From NCBI GenBank assembly GCA_029939385.1, contig JAOZSZ010000001.1, positions 21,088 through 31,617 of the forward strand: a stretch of DNA of 10,530 nucleotides, in the 5' to 3' direction. The position numbers and the translations under genes are program-made. Under the pieces are notes generated by a model. It saw only the letters and a program-made list of their open reading frames with translations, was not told the DNA's origin and did no database searches. Origin of the DNA: Pontiella sp. (GTDB lineage Bacteria > Verrucomicrobiota > Kiritimatiellia > Kiritimatiellales > Pontiellaceae). This document shows, piece after piece, positions 1 through 7,399 of this stretch (positions are counted from its first letter, which is position 1; each line of letters opens with the position of its first letter).

Positions 1-654
1 CTTAAAGAACTGCGTAGCCGCGATAAGAAAAGATTGGAATTACAGACCGAGTTAAATTTAATATTTAAAACGGTAGAAAAAGCCGGTCTTAAGTTACGTA
101 GTTATCGCGAGAACGTGGCCGATCATCTTTCTGAATGTATCACTAAAGAATTAGTTGATATCGGCTTTGAGCATGGCTTCTTCGACGTACAGTTGATGCC
201 GTGTGAGCCTATTCTATCTGGAATGGATAAAATTGAATTTGGTTTTGCTCCGAATGCCGGAGAAGTTATGCGTCCGCTTCGGATGATTGCCTCCAGCGGA
301 GAAATCTCGCGGGTTATGCTTGCCACTAAAGCTGTACTGACGCGACATGATCCCATCCCTGTGCTGGTATTCGATGAGATTGATGCCAATGTTGGCGGGG
401 AAATTGGTGGAGCTGTTGGGCGAAAACTTGCGCAGGTGGCTGACTGTCACCAATTGATTTGTATCACACATCTGCCACAAGTAGCCGCTTGTGGAACGAC
501 TCACCTTGCGGTCTCAAAAAGTGTAATCGAGGGTCGTACTTATACCGAAGTTCGTCTGCTTGATCCTGATTCTCGTCCCACTGAAATTGCCCGTATGCTC
601 GGGGGTAGCACGGAGATTGCGCTCAAGCATGCCCACGAAATGTTAAATAGATAA
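1..654 (+). CDS. recN: DNA repair protein RecN, C-terminal part (5' end outside window)
   Basis: RecN is an SMC-like ATPase that acts at DNA double-strand breaks. Only the last 217 residues are visible, and the reading frame is open from base 1, so the start lies upstream. The first ~60 residues are charged and helical, fitting the end of the RecN coiled coil. They are followed by the C-terminal ATPase lobe. This has an ABC signature (ASSGEISR, around bases 289-312), a Walker B strand (VLVFDEID, from base 361), a GG-containing D-loop segment, and the H-loop (ITHLPQVAA, histidine codon at 469-471). The arrangement is diagnostic for RecN rather than other SMC proteins. The signature reads SSGE where most RecN proteins have SGGE, so one glycine is replaced by serine. 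The gene converges on mfd. Identity is near certain; the start and the Walker A are not visible. Confidence 0.96.
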   Translation, partial: LKELRSRDKKRLELQTELNLIFKTVEKAGLKLRSYRENVADHLSECITKELVDIGFEHGFFDVQLMPCEPILSGMDKIEFGFAPNAGEVMRPLRMIASSGEISRVMLATKAVLTRHDPIPVLVFDEIDANVGGEIGGAVGRKLAQVADCHQLICITHLPQVAACGTTHLAVSKSVIEGRTYTEVRLLDPDSRPTEIARMLGGSTEIALKHAHEMLNR

Positions 655-667
655 GATGCACAGGAAG

Positions 668-680
668 GGAGGACTCCTCC
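668..680. other. Short GC-rich hairpin after recN
   Basis: A perfect 5-bp inverted repeat (GGAGG-act-CCTCC) lies 14 bp after the recN stop. It sits inside a second, outer pair of complementary arms, ATGCA at 656-660 and TGCAT at 690-694. No T-run follows directly, so on its own it is a poor intrinsic terminator. It may stabilise the recN 3' end or cooperate with the stronger inverted repeat just downstream. Confidence 0.3.
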
Positions 681-696
681 GGAACAGCTTGCATTT

Positions 697-755
697 AAAA
701 ACTTCGATCTACCGAATTAATTGAATCAACTCCCTAAGGATCGAAGTTGCTTTTT
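697..755. terminator. Probable bidirectional terminator between recN and mfd
   Basis: A perfect 10-bp inverted repeat has arms AACTTCGATC at 700-709 and GATCGAAGTT at 739-748, separated by 29 nt. Reading on the plus strand, the right arm is followed by GC and then five T at 751-755. Reading on the minus strand, the other arm runs into five T (the five A at 697-701 on the plus strand). The element lies between two convergent genes, which is where a shared terminator is expected. The mfd stop codon (709-711) lies at the edge of the left arm, so the right arm is inside the mfd coding sequence. The 29-nt loop is long for a canonical intrinsic terminator, which lowers confidence. Confidence 0.55.
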
Positions 756-3700
756 CCTCCTTCAGCACTGGATGGCGACCTGCAATAGTGAGGTACTCTT
801 TCTCGGTTGAGAGCATAACTTTTTGGTTACGAACAATGATCGATTTTATTCCTTTCTTAGCGGCAATAATTCGTAGTTCAGCAATAAGCATAAGGCGCTG
901 TAGCTCTACAGGAAGCTTACCGAATCGATCTTTGATTTCGCGTTTAATTTGAGTGATCTCTGATGGGGTAGCGAGCGCGGAGATCCGTTGGTAAAGCCGA
1001 AGACGAAGGTTTTCATCTTCAATATAAGAATAAGGGATATAGGCACCATCTTCACTTTTCCCGTCCTTTGGCGAGAGATCGAGAAAATCGAGTTTAACCA
1101 CCACATCCATCAATGGCGGCGGCTGTTTTCCTTTTAAAATAGCAATCGTACGGCGGAGTAGCTGACAATAAAGATCAAATCCGACCGCGGAGATGTGCCC
1201 ACTTTGTTTGGCGCCAAGTAAATTGCCAGCACCTCGGAGTTCGAGGTCTCGGAGAGCTAGGCGGAATCCAGATCCGAGGCCCGTATAGCGTTTGATCGCA
1301 TTCATACGGTCTCGTGCAGCATCAATCATATGGCCCCCCGGCGATAGCATCATATAGGTGAACGCTTTGTGGTTTGACCGGCCGACCCGCCCGCGCAACT
1401 GATAGAGATCCGATAAGCCAAATCGCTCGGCATTTTCAATAATCATGGTATTGCAATTGGGAATATCGACCCCGCTTTCGATGATGGTGGTGCAAAGCAA
1501 AACATCGAATAATCCCTGTACAAAGGCATGCATAATTCCGGAGAGTTCCTTTTCAGGCATCTGTCCGTGAGCAACAGCAATACGAGCCTCGGGAAGAAGT
1601 GCGCGCAGTTTGTTTTCAACCTGATGAATTGTTTTTACCCGATTATGTAGATAGAACACTTGGCCATCGCGATGCATCTCCATGCGGATGGCTTTAGTAA
1701 TAATTTCTTCATCGTAGGGAAGCACGATGGTCTCCACGGGTTGCCGCTCTTGGGGTGCGGTCTTAATCGTGCTGAGATCGCGAACTCCCGTCATTCCCAT
1801 ATAAAGTGTGCGAGGGATGGGTGTTGCTGACATGGTAATCAGATCAACTTGTCGGCTCAGCTCTTTAAGGCGCTCCTTCGCTTTGACTCCAAAGCGCTGT
1901 TCCTCATCGATAATGACAAGTCCGAGATTTTTAAAGCGAACATCCTTTGAGAGTAATCGGTGTGTGCCGATAAGAATATCGACTTCACCTTCTGAAGTTT
2001 TTAAAAGGGTTTTGTTTTGCTGTACACGAGTCCGAAAGCGGCTAACCATATCGATCCGAACCGGAAATGCCGCCATTCGTTCAATAAAAGTTTCATAGTG
2101 CTGTTGCGCCAAAATGGTGGTAGGGACGAGTATTGCTACCTGTTTTCCATTCGTTACGGCCTTGAACGTAGCACGCATCGCTACCTCTGTTTTCCCAAAA
2201 CCAACATCACCACAGAGGAGCCGATCCATCGGGCGGGTTTTTTCCATATCGCGTTTTAATTCATTAGAAGAGGTCAGCTGATCAGGGGTTTCTGTATAGG
2301 GGAAGGCGGCCTCAAACTCGGCTTGCATCGCCGTATCTTTCGAAAATTTAAATCCCCGTTTTGCCTGCCGCTCCGCCTGTGTCTGAAGGAGCTTAACGGC
2401 AAGATCTTGTACTGCTTCTTGTGCGGTAAGCTTATCGTTTTTCCATTTTCTTCCCCCCAGAATATGGGGTTTTGGAGTGTGTTTTCCCATCCCTTTATAG
2501 CGAGTGAGCAAGTGGGCTTGAGTAACGGGAAGATAGACCTTTTCGCCCTTTGCATATTCAATAGAGAGCACTTCTTGACTCCGGCCACTGAAGGTGGTTT
2601 CCACCAGGCCAAGATATTTTCCAACCCCGTGCTCAACATGGACCACATAGTCCCCGGGCTGAAGGTCGGCGGCTTCTGATACGCGCTCTTGTTTTTGGAA
2701 GCGACGAGCGGTGCGAGAATGTGCGCTACGATTAATATGATAGGCGTAAAAATCACTTTCAGTGACAATCAGAATCTTCAGGTCGGAATCCATTGCGCTC
2801 TCATGTATTACGCCTGCGTAGCGCTTCAAGAATTGAAAACCCGCAAGATCTCTATAAAGTTCTTCGAATCGATCTAGAGTCCCTTGGGTCTCGAAAAAGA
2901 AATAAACTTCCCAATCCAAGGACGCCTCTGCGCAGCGTTGCTCGACAAAATGCCGCCGAGCCTGCTCGGCCTCTTTAGGGTGCGTGTTATAAGAGACGGC
3001 TAGGAGGCCCGTGTCATAATGATTAAATCCTATGTTCAAGGTTTGGTAATTTAAAGTTTCCAGATTTGGATTAACAATCAACGTGTTATCTGGAAGTAGC
3101 TCGGAGAGAGGGCACGTATTGTTTTCTGCAAATCCAACATTCATTTGGGGAAATTGAATAGAACTTATTTTCTCGATAGAGCATTGGCTCTGATCATCAA
3201 AGAGGCGAATCGAATCGACCTCATCGCCAAAGAATTCAATCCGAACAGGGCGCGGGGAGCCCGGGGGCCAACCATCGAGAATTCCGCCACGTAACGCAGC
3301 CTCGCCTTGGAGATAAACCTCTACACCAAACTCATACCCCGCCTTGACCATCCATTTTGTTAACTCGCTAAGGTTATATTTTTCACCAACTTTTAATCTG
3401 CGAATCGCCTGTTCCGAGTTTACGATCAAAGGAAGTTCACTTTCCATCGCCTGAGGGCAGGTAATGATAATAAACGGATTTTTTTCGGTCAGATGTTGGA
3501 TCATCTGGAGATGTTCTCCAAACACCGCAGGATCTTTTTCCATGGGCTGGAAAAGATGAATATGCGGCCAATTTTCTTTCCCACCATTTTTTTGTAAAGA
3601 AGAAGAGGGGGAGGCCTGTGTTAGAAGGGTGATGAGTGATTCATGAAGACGCTCCATTTCGCGAACATCGGCAGCATTCCACACTATATTAATTTCTAAA

Positions 3701-3837
3701 TTCTTAAAAATATTAAGGCATAGCAAGGCCTGAGCACTAATCGGGGTATCCGTTATCTGTGCAATTCCAGAGGAAACGCCTTTAAGCACCTCCCCGTTGA
3801 CCCAGAGGGTGCTCTTTTTTGAAGAACCCATTTTCAT
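709..3837 (-). CDS. mfd: Transcription-repair coupling factor Mfd
   Basis: Mfd is a DNA translocase that removes RNA polymerase stalled at lesions and recruits UvrA for nucleotide excision repair. The 1042-residue product has a UvrB-like N-terminal region (about 1-350, including GEAALRGGILDG near 178-189). The CarD-like RNA-polymerase-interacting domain follows (about 391-455, GDYVVHVEHGVGKYLG). Next is the superfamily 2 motor with Walker A GDVGFGKT (543-550), DEEQ (644-647), SATPIPRT (670-677) and QLRGRVGR (813-820). The translocation (TRG) segment RDLELRGAGNLLG is at 863-875, and a C-terminal domain with YIPYSYIEDENLRLRLYQ (about 933-950) closes the protein. The length is below the roughly 1150 residues of E. 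coli Mfd, and most of the deficit lies before the CarD-like domain. The ATG at 3837 is the first possible start: an in-frame stop lies ten codons upstream at 3868-3870. No clear Shine-Dalgarno is visible. A second ATG follows two codons later. Confidence 0.97.
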   Translation of the reverse strand: MKMGSSKKSTLWVNGEVLKGVSSGIAQITDTPISAQALLCLNIFKNLEINIVWNAADVREMERLHESLITLLTQASPSSSLQKNGGKENWPHIHLFQPMEKDPAVFGEHLQMIQHLTEKNPFIIITCPQAMESELPLIVNSEQAIRRLKVGEKYNLSELTKWMVKAGYEFGVEVYLQGEAALRGGILDGWPPGSPRPVRIEFFGDEVDSIRLFDDQSQCSIEKISSIQFPQMNVGFAENNTCPLSELLPDNTLIVNPNLETLNYQTLNIGFNHYDTGLLAVSYNTHPKEAEQARRHFVEQRCAEASLDWEVYFFFETQGTLDRFEELYRDLAGFQFLKRYAGVIHESAMDSDLKILIVTESDFYAYHINRSAHSRTARRFQKQERVSEAADLQPGDYVVHVEHGVGKYLGLVETTFSGRSQEVLSIEYAKGEKVYLPVTQAHLLTRYKGMGKHTPKPHILGGRKWKNDKLTAQEAVQDLAVKLLQTQAERQAKRGFKFSKDTAMQAEFEAAFPYTETPDQLTSSNELKRDMEKTRPMDRLLCGDVGFGKTEVAMRATFKAVTNGKQVAILVPTTILAQQHYETFIERMAAFPVRIDMVSRFRTRVQQNKTLLKTSEGEVDILIGTHRLLSKDVRFKNLGLVIIDEEQRFGVKAKERLKELSRQVDLITMSATPIPRTLYMGMTGVRDLSTIKTAPQERQPVETIVLPYDEEIITKAIRMEMHRDGQVFYLHNRVKTIHQVENKLRALLPEARIAVAHGQMPEKELSGIMHAFVQGLFDVLLCTTIIESGVDIPNCNTMIIENAERFGLSDLYQLRGRVGRSNHKAFTYMMLSPGGHMIDAARDRMNAIKRYTGLGSGFRLALRDLELRGAGNLLGAKQSGHISAVGFDLYCQLLRRTIAILKGKQPPPLMDVVVKLDFLDLSPKDGKSEDGAYIPYSYIEDENLRLRLYQRISALATPSEITQIKREIKDRFGKLPVELQRLMLIAELRIIAAKKGIKSIIVRNQKVMLSTEKEYLTIAGRHPVLKEEKATSILRELIQLIR

Positions 3838-3959
3838 AAACAGAAGTGTAGAGGGTAAATGAACTTTTTACAGAATAAACAAGGACGGAATAAAGTAACG
3901 GGGTGTTGTAGAATTGACGGGTCGCATCGTCTTGTACCAATTATGAAAACCTGCATCGG

Positions 3960-3992
3960 CGGATCAGAAAAAGCGATAGAGCGGTTGATCCG
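3960..3992. repeat. 7-bp inverted repeat upstream of pyrB
   Basis: The arms CGGATCA (3960-3966) and TGATCCG (3986-3992) are exactly complementary and separated by 19 nt. No T-run follows, so it is not a terminator. It lies upstream of the proposed pyrB promoter and could be an operator or chance. I see no other structure in the 252-bp mfd-pyrB intergenic region apart from the promoter and ribosome binding site given separately. Confidence 0.2.
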
Positions 3993-4030
3993 AAACGGGG
4001 GGTTATTTCACTTCGGAATGATAGCTATAC

Positions 4031-4058
4031 TGGACTTTGTATTCTGGATTGGTACTAT
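4031..4058 (+). promoter_or_regulatory. Candidate sigma70-type promoter for the pyrB-queD operon
   Basis: A -35-like TGGACT (4031-4036) is followed after 16 nt by a -10-like TACTAT (4053-4058). The -10 is preceded by TGG, giving an extended -10 (TGn). Each hexamer matches the consensus at four of six positions. Transcription would begin near 4065, just before the pyrB ribosome binding site. A second TATACT at 4026-4031 has no good partner. The site lies in the only intergenic space available to drive the seven-gene unit. Confidence 0.35.
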
Positions 4059-4074
4059 TCCGAGAATCGTAAAA

Positions 4075-4084
4075 AAGGAAGGGG
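4075..4084 (+). promoter_or_regulatory. Strong ribosome binding site that fixes the pyrB start
   Basis: The purine-rich AAGGAAGGGG ends 5 nt before the ATG at 4090. It supports this ATG over an in-frame ATG at 3859, whose nearest purine-rich stretch (GAGGG, 3851-3855) is only 3 nt away. Confidence 0.7.
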
Positions 4085-4089
4085 ATATC

Positions 4090-5172
4090 ATGGGGAATGC
4101 AAAGCAACTAAATGAGATTTCGTGGAAGAAATTCAATGAACTGCCACTGGTGAAGAAGGGGGAATACTTTTTAGAATCCCCGCATCACACCCTTATTGCA
4201 CAACAATTTTCTAGAGAACAGCTAGAGAATTTATGCATGTTGGCCACGAAAATTCGGCGGATTTCGAAGCGCCGTTCCGGAGCAAATTTTTTACGTACTT
4301 TGCTTTCGGACAAACGAGCAATGCTTTATTTTGCACAACCCTCTTCACGTACTTATTTATCTTTCAAATCGGCCTGCGAGACGCTTGGCCTAAATACAAT
4401 TGATGTGCGTGATTCCAAAACATCGAGCGAAGTAAAGGGCGAGTCGCCGGAGGATACGGTCCGCACGTTTTGTTCTTATGCCGATATGATCATCATGCGG
4501 CATCCGACGGGCGGTTTTGCTGAGCGGGTGGCTTGGATGCTATCCAATACGAATCGTCCAATTCCTGTTTTGAATGCAGGATCGGGGGCGGATCAACATC
4601 CCACTCAAGCGTTATTAGATATCTATACTCTTGAGCGAAGTTTTGAGCAGGACGGTGGGATTGATGGAAAAAGTGTGGTGTTCGTGGGGGATCTAGCTCG
4701 GGGCCGTACGGTGCGATCGTTGGCTTGGTTGCTGACGCTTTATAATAATGTGAAAGTCTACTTTGTTGCACCCGAGCAGTTGCAGATCAACAAAGACGTA
4801 TTGGAATTATTGGATGCGGCAGGAATGGAATATGAAGTCACTCAGGATTTTGTCGATGTAATGCCTAAGGCCGATGCGATCTATATGACTCGTATTCAAG
4901 ATGAATGGGATATTGATGGTGAAAGCACAACTATCGATACTTCTGCATTCTGCATTAATAAAGAACATCTTGAGATTTTGAAGAAGACGGCGGTTATTAT
5001 GCATCCGTTGCCGCGTCGAAAGGAAATTAGTGTGGATGTGGATTCTGATGTGCGAGCTATATTCTGGAGGCAAGTGCGCAATGGGATGTGGGCACGAGCC
5101 GCATTAATTCTAGCCACATTTGGCCGCGAAGATGAAGTGAATGCTTACTTTGCTAAAAACAACCTTGCTTAA
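4090..5172 (+). CDS. pyrB: Aspartate carbamoyltransferase catalytic chain (PyrB)
   Basis: The enzyme transfers the carbamoyl group of carbamoyl phosphate to L-aspartate, the committed step of pyrimidine synthesis, in the cytosol. The 360-residue product keeps the residues that define an aspartate carbamoyltransferase. These are the carbamoyl-phosphate loop PSSRT (84-88), a lysine in the 80s-type loop (K116), MRHP (R137), DQHPTQ (169-173), GDLARGRT (200-207), the aspartate-binding TRIQ (267-270), and MHPLPR (304-309). The arginine that usually closes the STRTR motif is a tyrosine here (Y89). The N-terminus is about 35 residues longer than E. coli PyrB. An in-frame ATG at 3859 would add 77 residues with no family resemblance and would include the proposed promoter, so I chose 4090 with its strong ribosome binding site. 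No pyrI regulatory chain is adjacent. It is first in a seven-gene unit, 15 nt before the ornithine carbamoyltransferase homologue. Confidence 0.9.
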   Translation: MGNAKQLNEISWKKFNELPLVKKGEYFLESPHHTLIAQQFSREQLENLCMLATKIRRISKRRSGANFLRTLLSDKRAMLYFAQPSSRTYLSFKSACETLGLNTIDVRDSKTSSEVKGESPEDTVRTFCSYADMIIMRHPTGGFAERVAWMLSNTNRPIPVLNAGSGADQHPTQALLDIYTLERSFEQDGGIDGKSVVFVGDLARGRTVRSLAWLLTLYNNVKVYFVAPEQLQINKDVLELLDAAGMEYEVTQDFVDVMPKADAIYMTRIQDEWDIDGESTTIDTSAFCINKEHLEILKKTAVIMHPLPRRKEISVDVDSDVRAIFWRQVRNGMWARAALILATFGREDEVNAYFAKNNLA

Positions 5173-5187
5173 TCTTGGAGAAATATA

Positions 5188-6120
5188 ATGGAACATTTAA
5201 TTTCGTTGAAAAAATGGAGTCCGGAAAAGATTCGGATGGTGCTGGACCTTGCTAAAGACGTGAAGGTTGATCCCAGAAAATATAGTGATGCAATGAGTCG
5301 CAAAACACTGCTAATGATTTTTGAAAAACCAAGCCTGCGTACACGACTTTCGTTTGAGGCGGGCATGACGCAAATGGGAGGCCACGCGATCTATTACCAT
5401 ACGGGCAACTCACCCATGGGAAGTGGAAAGGAGACCATTCGTGATTCCGTTAAAACGGCGTCTCGTTTTGTTGATGTAATCATGGCTCGGCTCTTTAAAC
5501 ATGAAGATCTTTTAGAAATGGCGGAATATGCCACGGTCCCGGTGATTAATGCATTAACGGATGATAGTCACCCTTGTCAGATCCTTGCTGATCTGCAGGC
5601 CATTGAGGAGAAAAAAGGAACGCTTGCGGGGTTGAAACTGGCCTTTATTGGTGATGGATTTAATAATGTGACCCACTCCTTAATGTATGGCGGAACCAAG
5701 ATGGGTATGCATGTGAGCGTGGGTTCTCCGAGTGGTGCTGCGTATTCACCTCGTGCGGATGTTGTGGCCGACTGCGAGGGTTTTGCTGTGGCTTCTGGAG
5801 GATCAATTTCTGTAACAGATGATCCGATCGAAGCAATTAAAAATGCGGATGTAGTCTATACTGACTCATGGATGAGCTATCACATTCCTAAAGATCAAGA
5901 GACCGCCCGAGTTGCTAAATTTATGCCTTATCAAATAAATGCCGAGCTCATGGCGCATGCAAAACCCGATGCAATCTTTATGAACTGCTTACCCGCTAAT
6001 CGGGGATGTGAGCAAACCGCAGAAGTGATTGATGGACCTCAATCCATTGTTTTCGATGAAGCTGAAAATCGCCTCCATGCACAGAAAGCGGTTATCCTTA
6101 CACTTTGTGGAGCAGCTTAG
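5188..6120 (+). CDS. argF: Ornithine carbamoyltransferase family protein, divergent substrate loops
   Basis: This family transfers carbamoyl from carbamoyl phosphate to ornithine, giving citrulline for arginine synthesis. The 310-residue product has the family fold signatures. These include the carbamoyl-phosphate loop SLRTRLSFE (49-57), an arginine in MAR (R101), DSHPCQ (126-131), FIGDGFNNV (153-161), TDSW (225-228), a CLP motif (267-269), and the C-terminal DEAENRLHAQKA (290-301). Several positions normally fixed in ornithine enzymes differ. The ornithine-binding D-x-W-x-SMG motif reads DSWMSYH (226-232). HCLP reads NCLP (266-269). The 80s loop shows SPMGSGKE, with no glutamine where E. coli has QIGHKE. 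The carbamoyl-phosphate half is intact, so it should be a working transcarbamylase. Arginine synthesis is the simplest role, but another amine acceptor cannot be excluded. The ATG at 5188 has TGGAG (5176-5180) 7 nt upstream. It lies 15 nt after pyrB and 8 nt before the next gene. Confidence 0.82.
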   Translation: MEHLISLKKWSPEKIRMVLDLAKDVKVDPRKYSDAMSRKTLLMIFEKPSLRTRLSFEAGMTQMGGHAIYYHTGNSPMGSGKETIRDSVKTASRFVDVIMARLFKHEDLLEMAEYATVPVINALTDDSHPCQILADLQAIEEKKGTLAGLKLAFIGDGFNNVTHSLMYGGTKMGMHVSVGSPSGAAYSPRADVVADCEGFAVASGGSISVTDDPIEAIKNADVVYTDSWMSYHIPKDQETARVAKFMPYQINAELMAHAKPDAIFMNCLPANRGCEQTAEVIDGPQSIVFDEAENRLHAQKAVILTLCGAA

Positions 6121-6128
6121 GCCTGCGA

Positions 6129-6758
6129 ATGAATCTTAATGATTTTGATGCATTTATTTTTGACCTAGATGGCACATTACTCGATTCAGGAAAATATCAT
6201 GTGCGGGCCTTCTCCGATGCGGTACTCGAGCAAAGTGGATATCGATTGCTTCCGAATGAACAGCATGAGTTTTTTGCCAGTCATACCCTCCCTTTTTCTA
6301 AAATATTAAATGAACGTCATGGCTTACAACTGGTGCCAAAAGATGTGCTAGAGCGCAAGCGACTTCGAATGAAAGAAATTTTTCAGATTGATCTATTTTC
6401 TGGTGCATATAATTTTCTTAAAAAGTGGAAGGGAATTAAGCCCATGGGATTGGCGACAAATTCACCCTTAGTCTTTGTGGATCCAATATTGAAAGAATCT
6501 AGATTGATGGAGTTCTTTGATTCAATCATTACGGCGGATGAGGTGACCCATCGAAAACCTGATCCTGAAATAATCACAAGTACAATTCAGAAATTACAGG
6601 TTGCTCCATCCAAAGCTCTCGTGTTTGAAGATCAGTTAATGGGGATCGATGCCGCCTTGAGTGCGGGGGCACAGGTGGTCGCGGTAGATAATGGGCAACG
6701 AGTTGATTTTCCCAAAACAATCTCGTTAATGAGTTGGACGGAACTTTTAAAAAAATGA
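6129..6758 (+). CDS. HAD superfamily hydrolase (subfamily IA, beta-phosphoglucomutase-like)
   Basis: This is a haloacid-dehalogenase-type phosphatase or phosphomutase of 209 residues; the substrate cannot be read from sequence. All four HAD motifs are present: the nucleophile loop FDLDGTLLDS (D12, D14), motif II LATNS (T110), the motif III lysine in HRKPDPE (K143), and the acidic motif IV VFEDQLMGIDAA (E167, D168). The helical insert after motif I (about 20-85) is the alpha-helical cap typical of subfamily IA (the beta-PGM/Gph group). I chose the ATG at 6129 because the HAD fold begins right after it; a TTG at 6105 would overlap argF and add eight unrelated residues. There is no strong ribosome binding site, which fits translational coupling to argF (8-nt gap). 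Its stop overlaps the start of the next HAD gene by 4 nt. The family is certain and the function is not assigned. Confidence 0.88.
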   Translation: MNLNDFDAFIFDLDGTLLDSGKYHVRAFSDAVLEQSGYRLLPNEQHEFFASHTLPFSKILNERHGLQLVPKDVLERKRLRMKEIFQIDLFSGAYNFLKKWKGIKPMGLATNSPLVFVDPILKESRLMEFFDSIITADEVTHRKPDPEIITSTIQKLQVAPSKALVFEDQLMGIDAALSAGAQVVAVDNGQRVDFPKTISLMSWTELLKK

Positions 6759-7399
6759 GTGAATCTTTATTATTAATTTTTGATTTAGATGGAACGCTGA
6801 TTGATTCACGCGCTGACCTTGCGGAAGGAATTAACCATATGCGGGCGCAGTTCGGGCTTGATTCTCTTTCCATAGAAATGGTGGGTGGTTATGTTGGTAA
6901 TGGAGTGCGTAAGTTAGTGGAGCGGTCAATAGAAGGATCAAACGTGGATATTGATGATGCTTTGTTGATTAATAAAAAATATACAGAGTTGCATCCTGTA
7001 GTGCATACTCGTCTTTATCCCGGTGTTGAAGAGGGGCTTCAGCAGTTGCTTCAGGCGGGCCATAAACTAGCCGTGTTAACCAATAAGCAAGGGGAACAAA
7101 GTCGCAAAATCCTCCGGCGATTAGGGATCGATCTTTCTTTCTCCAATATTATTGGCGGTGGCGATGTTGCCCATTTAAAACCTGAGCCAGACGGAATTCA
7201 TCTCTGTTTAAAAACTACAGGAATAGATCCTATTAATGCATGGATGATTGGTGATCATTACACCGACTTGTCGGTAGCGAAAAATGCAGGGATTAAAAGT
7301 GCATTTGCGCAGTATGGATTTGGAGAGCCGAGGGGGTTTGAACCTAGAGTGTATTTTGCTTCGTTTCCAGAGCTAGTCGGGTACTTTATTGGGCGATGA
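6755..7399 (+). CDS. gph: Phosphoglycolate phosphatase-like HAD hydrolase
   Basis: Gph hydrolyses 2-phosphoglycolate to glycolate; in non-photosynthetic bacteria this clears the product of 3'-phosphoglycolate DNA-end repair. The 214-residue protein has motif I IFDLDGTLIDS (D10, D12), the Gph-type cap signature YVGNGVRKLVERS (46-58), motif II VLTNK (T109), motif III LKPEPDG (K142), and motif IV MIGDHYTDLSVAKNAG (D167, D171). These match Gph better than beta-phosphoglucomutase, though pyrophosphatase PpaX and other close relatives share much of the pattern. The ATG at 6755 overlaps the upstream TGA (ATGA), so translation is probably coupled. The seven extra codons back to a TTG at 6734 would lie inside the upstream gene. 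The gene ends in a second ATGA overlap with queE. It is only distantly similar to the HAD protein before it, so this is not a recent duplication. Confidence 0.8.
   Translation: MSESLLLIFDLDGTLIDSRADLAEGINHMRAQFGLDSLSIEMVGGYVGNGVRKLVERSIEGSNVDIDDALLINKKYTELHPVVHTRLYPGVEEGLQQLLQAGHKLAVLTNKQGEQSRKILRRLGIDLSFSNIIGGGDVAHLKPEPDGIHLCLKTTGIDPINAWMIGDHYTDLSVAKNAGIKSAFAQYGFGEPRGFEPRVYFASFPELVGYFIGR

Noticed and set aside
2274..2768. A 164-residue minus-strand open frame inside mfd
   Set aside because: It lies wholly within the mfd coding sequence in another frame and encodes nothing recognisable.
3859..5172. A 437-residue PyrB starting at 3859
   Set aside because: The first 77 residues resemble no part of the family, the start has poor ribosome binding site spacing, and a strong site points to 4090.
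6734..6754. TTG start for gph seven codons upstream
   Set aside because: It lies inside the preceding HAD gene; the ATG at 6755 gives the usual N-terminus and the typical ATGA overlap.
6129..7399. A recent tandem duplication of HAD genes
   Set aside because: The two proteins share only the general HAD motifs; their cap regions and remaining sequence differ widely.
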